Source: Leifsonia shinshuensis
GTDB taxonomy: Bacteria > Actinomycetota > Actinomycetes > Actinomycetales > Microbacteriaceae
Direction: 5' to 3'
Length of the DNA stretch: 64,000 nt
Assembly (NCBI RefSeq): GCF_031456835.1
Contig: NZ_JAVDVK010000001.1
Location: 2,170,001 to 2,234,000 of the forward strand
Shown: one piece after another, positions 60,941 through 64,000 of the stretch
How positions within the stretch are numbered: position 1 is the stretch's first letter
How the letters are laid out: every line of letters begins with the position of its first letter
Position numbers and translations under genes: made by a program
The notes under the pieces: model-generated
Seen by the model: the letters and a program-made list of their open reading frames with translations, nothing else
What the model was told of the DNA's origin: nothing
Database searches by the model: none

Positions 60941-61843
60941 GTGAGCGAGATTCCGGGATGGGTCCACGTCTACTCGGGCAAGGTGCGCGACCTCTACGTG
61001 CCCGAGGGCGCCGAGGGGCTCGCCGACACCGACAGTGTGCTGGTCGTCGCGAGCGACCGGGTGAGCGCGTTCGACCACGTGCTGCAGCCGGGCATCCCGG
61101 ACAAGGGCGAGCTGCTCACCACCCTCAGCCTGTGGTGGTTCGACCAGCTGGACGACGTCCCGAACCACCTCGTGCCCGACCACACCCTCGTCGGCGAGCG
61201 CGTGGTCGAGCGGATCCCCGCGGCCGTGTCGGGCCGCTCGATGCTCGTGAAGCCGCTCGACATGTTCCCGGTCGAGTGCGTCGTGCGCGGCTACCTCACC
61301 GGCAGTGGATGGACGGAGTACCAGCGGAGCCGGAGCGTGTGCGGCATCCCCCTTCCCGACGGACTGCGGAACGGCGACCGCCTGCCCGAGCCGATCTACA
61401 CCCCGGCCTGGAAGGCCCCGCTCGGTCAGCACGACGAGAACATCAGCTTCGAGCGCACCGTCGAGCTCGTCGGCGCCGACGTGGCCGAGGAGCTGCGGCG
61501 ACGGTCCCTGCACGTCTACGCGCGGGGAGCCGCGATCGCGGAGGCGCGCGGCGTCATCATCGCCGACACCAAGTTCGAGTTCGGCGCCGACCGCACGACC
61601 GGCGTGATCACGCTCGCGGACGAGGTGCTGACCAGCGACTCCAGCCGGTACTGGGATGCGGCCGCGTACGCGGCCGGGACCACGCCGGAGGAGCGGATGG
61701 CGAGCTTCGACAAGCAGATCGTGCGCGACTGGCTCGCCGCGAACTGGGACAAGACGGGCGAGCCGCCGGCGCTTCCGCAGGACGTGGTCGAGCGCACCGC
61801 GGCGCGGTACCGGGAGCTGCTGGAGCGGCTGACCGGGGAGTAG
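60941..61843 (+). CDS. purC: SAICAR synthetase
   Basis: 300 residues from the GTG at 60941. PurC (phosphoribosylaminoimidazole-succinocarboxamide synthase) motifs: VHVYSGKVRDLYVPEG, VVASDRVSAFDHVLQPGIPD, PVECVVRGYLTGSGWTEYQR, and IIADTKFEFGAD. It adds aspartate to CAIR with ATP. TACGAT lies exactly six bases before the GTG. The purC start region is a near-copy of purM's (TACGAT-GGA-N3-GTG), suggesting the same leaderless control. Gene order around it (purD, then purC) is typical of the family. Confidence 0.96.
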   Translation: MSEIPGWVHVYSGKVRDLYVPEGAEGLADTDSVLVVASDRVSAFDHVLQPGIPDKGELLTTLSLWWFDQLDDVPNHLVPDHTLVGERVVERIPAAVSGRSMLVKPLDMFPVECVVRGYLTGSGWTEYQRSRSVCGIPLPDGLRNGDRLPEPIYTPAWKAPLGQHDENISFERTVELVGADVAEELRRRSLHVYARGAAIAEARGVIIADTKFEFGADRTTGVITLADEVLTSDSSRYWDAAAYAAGTTPEERMASFDKQIVRDWLAANWDKTGEPPALPQDVVERTAARYRELLERLTGE

Positions 61844-61907
61844 CCGCGGCGCGACGGCGAGCGGGGCCATTCGTCCGCGGGCATGCCGGGCGGTATAGCG
61901 TCCCGTC

Positions 61908-62594
61908 ATGGACCAGCTCACCCTCCCCGCGACGGCAGCCGTCGCCGATGCCGCCGTCCGCCTCGGCATCCCTGTCGGAACGGCCCCCGTCAGCCTCGTC
62001 GCCCTGCTCCCTGGGCGCCCGTTCGCCGGACCCGCCGCCCCCGTCACCCATCTCGGCAGCGTGGATGTGCTGCTCGAGACCATCGACGACGCGCCTCCCG
62101 GAGCCGTGCTCGTCGTCGACAACGGCGGTCGCGACGACGAAGCCTGCGTCGGCGACCTGATGCTGCTGGAGGCGGCGACCGCCGGCCTCGCCGGCGCGGT
62201 CATCTGGGGCCGGCACCGCGACACCGCGCAGCTGCGCGAGATCGGGCTGCCGGTGTTCAGCCGCGGCGCGCATCCCTTCGGCCCCCGCCGGGTGCCCCCG
62301 GCCGGAACCGCGATGCGGTCGGCCTTCCTCGACGGGGTGACCGTCACCCCCGAGCACTGGATCGTCGCGGACGACGACGGCGTCCTCGTGCTGGCGGCCG
62401 CAGACCGCGAGGCGCTGGTCGCGGAGGCGGCGCGCATCCAGTCGGTGGAGGGCGCCCAGGCCGAGCGGATGCGCGGCGGCTCGTCCCTGCGCGACCAGCT
62501 CGACTTCGCCCGCTACCGCCGCGAGCAGGCCGCCGACCCGGCACTGACGCTGCGTCGCTACCTCGCCGAGAACGGCGGTGCGATCGAGACGTGA
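61908..62594 (+). CDS. RraA-family protein (aldolase/decarboxylase-like or RNase E inhibitor-like fold)
   Basis: 228 residues from the ATG at 61908. The core AVLVVDNGGRDDEACVGDLM, with AATAGLAGAVIWGRHRDTAQ and LPVFSRGAHPFGPRRVPPAG, matches the RraA/MenG-like fold (HMG/CHA aldolase relatives). The R-D pair that would bind metal and substrate in the aldolases appears in HRDTAQ, slightly altered from the usual V-R-D. The enzyme substrate is unknown; the RNase-E-inhibitor role is limited to proteobacteria. TAGCGT lies six bases before the ATG. Confidence 0.85.
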   Translation: MDQLTLPATAAVADAAVRLGIPVGTAPVSLVALLPGRPFAGPAAPVTHLGSVDVLLETIDDAPPGAVLVVDNGGRDDEACVGDLMLLEAATAGLAGAVIWGRHRDTAQLREIGLPVFSRGAHPFGPRRVPPAGTAMRSAFLDGVTVTPEHWIVADDDGVLVLAAADREALVAEAARIQSVEGAQAERMRGGSSLRDQLDFARYRREQAADPALTLRRYLAENGGAIET

Positions 62595-62627
62595 AATTTC
62601 CCGCATCCACCGGGCGTTGAAGGGTCC

Positions 62628-63554
62628 ATGCCCGAACTGCTGCCCGCCGACTCCGCCATGGGGGCCGTGACCCTCCGCGTCGCCGACCTCGACGCCATGA
62701 CCCGCTACTACCGGGACGCCGTCACGCTGACCGTGCTCGCGGCGGAGGGCGACCGCGTCATCCTCGGTCGCGGCGCCACACCGGCGGTCATCCTGGAGCA
62801 CGCCCCCGAGCTGCGTCACGCGTCGCCCGGCGAGGCGGGGCTGTTCCACACCGCGATCGTCTTCGACACCCAGGAGGCGCTCGCCGCGGCCGTCTACTCG
62901 GTCGCCCGCCGTGCGCCGGGAACCTTCACCGGCAGCGCCGACCACCTCGTGAGCACCGCGTTCTACTTCACCGACCCCGAGGGGAACGGCGTCGAGTTGT
63001 ACTGGGACCGCGACCGCAGCCTGTGGAGCTGGACCCACGGCCAGGTGGAGATGGCGACGCTCTACCTCGACCCGAACCGGTTCCTGACCGAGCACCTCAC
63101 CGAGCGCGGCGTCGCCCTGGCCGACGCCGGCGGGATCGATCCGTTCGGCGACGCCACGGTCGGGCACGTCCACCTGTCGGTCGGCGACGTGGAGTCGGCG
63201 CGCGCGTTCTACGTCGACCGGCTCGGCTTCGAGACCACGGCGAGCCTCGGTGGCAGCGCGCTGTTCGTGAGCGCCGGCGGCTACCACCACCACATGGCGA
63301 TGAACACGTGGAACAGCCGCGGCGCCGGTCCCCGTCGGCTCGCGCTCGGCCTCGGCGAGGTCGAGATCCGCGTGCCGTCGGCCGACTACCTCGGGGAGCT
63401 GAGCGAGCGGATGCGGCACTACGGCGTCGCCGCCCGCGACGATGGGCGGTCGGTCACGTTCGACGACCCATGGGCGAACGCCGTGCGGGTCGTCGCGGAG
63501 CCGGGAGCGCCCGCGCCGGCGGCCGGAGCCGCGGCGGAGACGCTCCCGGCCTGA
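62628..63554 (+). CDS. VOC-superfamily dioxygenase-like protein (CatE type)
   Basis: 308 residues from the ATG at 62628. Two vicinal-oxygen-chelate halves: MGAVTLRVADLDAMTRYYRD with FYFTDPEGNGVELYWDRDRS, and VGHVHLSVGDVESARAFYVD with a later NAVRVVAEP. The ring-cleaving-dioxygenase histidine is in GHVHLSV and the glutamate in GNGVELYWD, as in Bacillus CatE-like proteins. Catechol 2,3-dioxygenase activity is plausible but glyoxalase-like or resistance roles are possible. It ends 1 bp before the convergent MFS gene. Confidence 0.86.
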   Translation: MPELLPADSAMGAVTLRVADLDAMTRYYRDAVTLTVLAAEGDRVILGRGATPAVILEHAPELRHASPGEAGLFHTAIVFDTQEALAAAVYSVARRAPGTFTGSADHLVSTAFYFTDPEGNGVELYWDRDRSLWSWTHGQVEMATLYLDPNRFLTEHLTERGVALADAGGIDPFGDATVGHVHLSVGDVESARAFYVDRLGFETTASLGGSALFVSAGGYHHHMAMNTWNSRGAGPRRLALGLGEVEIRVPSADYLGELSERMRHYGVAARDDGRSVTFDDPWANAVRVVAEPGAPAPAAGAAAETLPA

Positions 63555-63555
63555 G

Positions 63556-64000
63556 TCAGTGCGCCGCGGGCAGCGGCGCGTCGCCGACCGGCGCCTCGTC
63601 CGCCGGCGCCTCGCCCAGGGCCGGCGTCCGGCTCGTGGCCAGGGACAGGCCCTGCGAGCGGCGACGGTAGAGCAGCGCCGACAGCACGGCGCCGAAGGCG
63701 AAGAACGCGGCGCCCCACCAGTACGCGGTCGCGTAGCTGTGCACGGCAGCATCCTGGATCACCGCGGGAGTCGGCGGCAGGTGCGAGGCCAGGTAGTCCG
63801 TCGCCGCGGTCGCGGCCAGCGTGTTCAGCAGCGCGGTGCCGATCGAGCCGCCGACCTGCTGGCTGGTGTTCACGAGCGCAGAGGCGACGCCCGCGAAGTG
63901 GCGGTCGACGCCGAGCGTGGCGGTCTGGATCGCCGCGGGCATGATCGAGCCCATCCCGGCGCCGAGGATCATCAGCGGCGGGAGGATGTCGGTGGCGTAG
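63556..64000 (-). CDS. MFS exporter, DHA2 type, 5' end cut by window edge
   Basis: About 148 C-terminal residues are visible and the frame stays open to the window edge. They include MILGAGMGSIMPAAIQTATL, VASALVNTSQQVGGSIGTAL and AYWWGAAFFAFGAVLSALLY, the last TM helices of a 14-TM DHA2-type drug exporter; the G-S-x-x-P and NTSQQVGGSIGTA motifs are typical. The tail after TM14 is hydrophilic (SRTPALGEAPADEAPVGDAP). Substrate is unknown. No regulator is visible within the window. Confidence 0.9.
   Translation of the reverse strand, partial: YATDILPPLMILGAGMGSIMPAAIQTATLGVDRHFAGVASALVNTSQQVGGSIGTALLNTLAATAATDYLASHLPPTPAVIQDAAVHSYATAYWWGAAFFAFGAVLSALLYRRRSQGLSLATSRTPALGEAPADEAPVGDAPLPAAH

Noticed and set aside
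1..64000. tRNA, rRNA, phage or transposase genes
   Set aside because: None of the intergenic stretches folds like a tRNA, and no transposase, integrase or phage-structural motif appears in any credible frame.

Overview
The window is high-GC, densely packed chromosomal DNA from an actinobacterium, most likely a Microbacteriaceae member close to Leifsonia. That placement is an inference from gene content: a DUF7882 'ligase-like' protein at the left edge, DUF3073, DUF6325, an actinobacterial TipA-type regulator, actinobacterial pur and hut neighbourhoods, frequent GTG starts, and many start codons lying 6-8 nt after a TANNNT hexamer, as expected for leaderless mRNAs. No tRNA, rRNA, CRISPR array, insertion sequence, prophage or integrase was seen.

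Layout. 1-6700: redox and aldehyde metabolism (aldehyde dehydrogenase, SDR, NDH-2-like flavoprotein, pyruvate-oxidase-like ThDP enzyme, MarR regulator). 6684-18748: a complete type VIIb-like secretion locus with essC and essB on the minus strand, esaA on the plus strand, and a converging minus-strand operon esxA-essA-esaB-lipoprotein-lipase-two small helical proteins. 18900-25000: DEAD-box RNA helicase with a repetitive Arg/Asp tail, CrtI-like oxidoreductase, SRPBCC protein, Hsp20 under a CIRCE element, Dps and a GNAT enzyme. 25048-31434: histidine utilisation (IclR regulator, hutH-hutU-hutI, converging hutG). 31500-39200: RND exporter, MocR-YczE pair, TipA-type MerR regulator, metallo-beta-lactamase-fold hydrolase. 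39248-43900: KimA-like potassium transporter, PadR plus DUF4097 pair, ABM-domain membrane protein. 43904-50697: LacI-controlled sugar ABC importer with a cytosolic glucosidase. 50723-53576: flavin monooxygenase, DUF3073, surface protein. 53637-61843: purine genes purM, purF, purD and purC with interspersed genes. 61908-64000: RraA-like and VOC proteins and a truncated MFS exporter.

The outstanding region is 6684-18748. It carries the Firmicutes-style T7SSb set (EsxA, EssA, EsaB, EssB, EssC, EsaA) rather than the ESX/T7SSa set expected in Actinobacteria. Built into its operon is what looks like a toxin module: a serine lipase with its catalytic domain at the N-terminus and a helical C-terminus, preceded by a lipoprotein (candidate immunity protein) and followed by two small helical proteins (candidate targeting partners). 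This parallels the Staphylococcus aureus TslA/TilA/TlaA arrangement. Several junctions in the locus are GTGA or ATGA overlaps, implying translational coupling.

Other structure includes a four-copy family of about 75-bp intergenic palindromes at gene 3' ends, a CIRCE element over the hsp20 promoter, a textbook 19-bp-spacer MerR promoter, paired LacI and PadR operators, and the recurrent leaderless-promoter layout.
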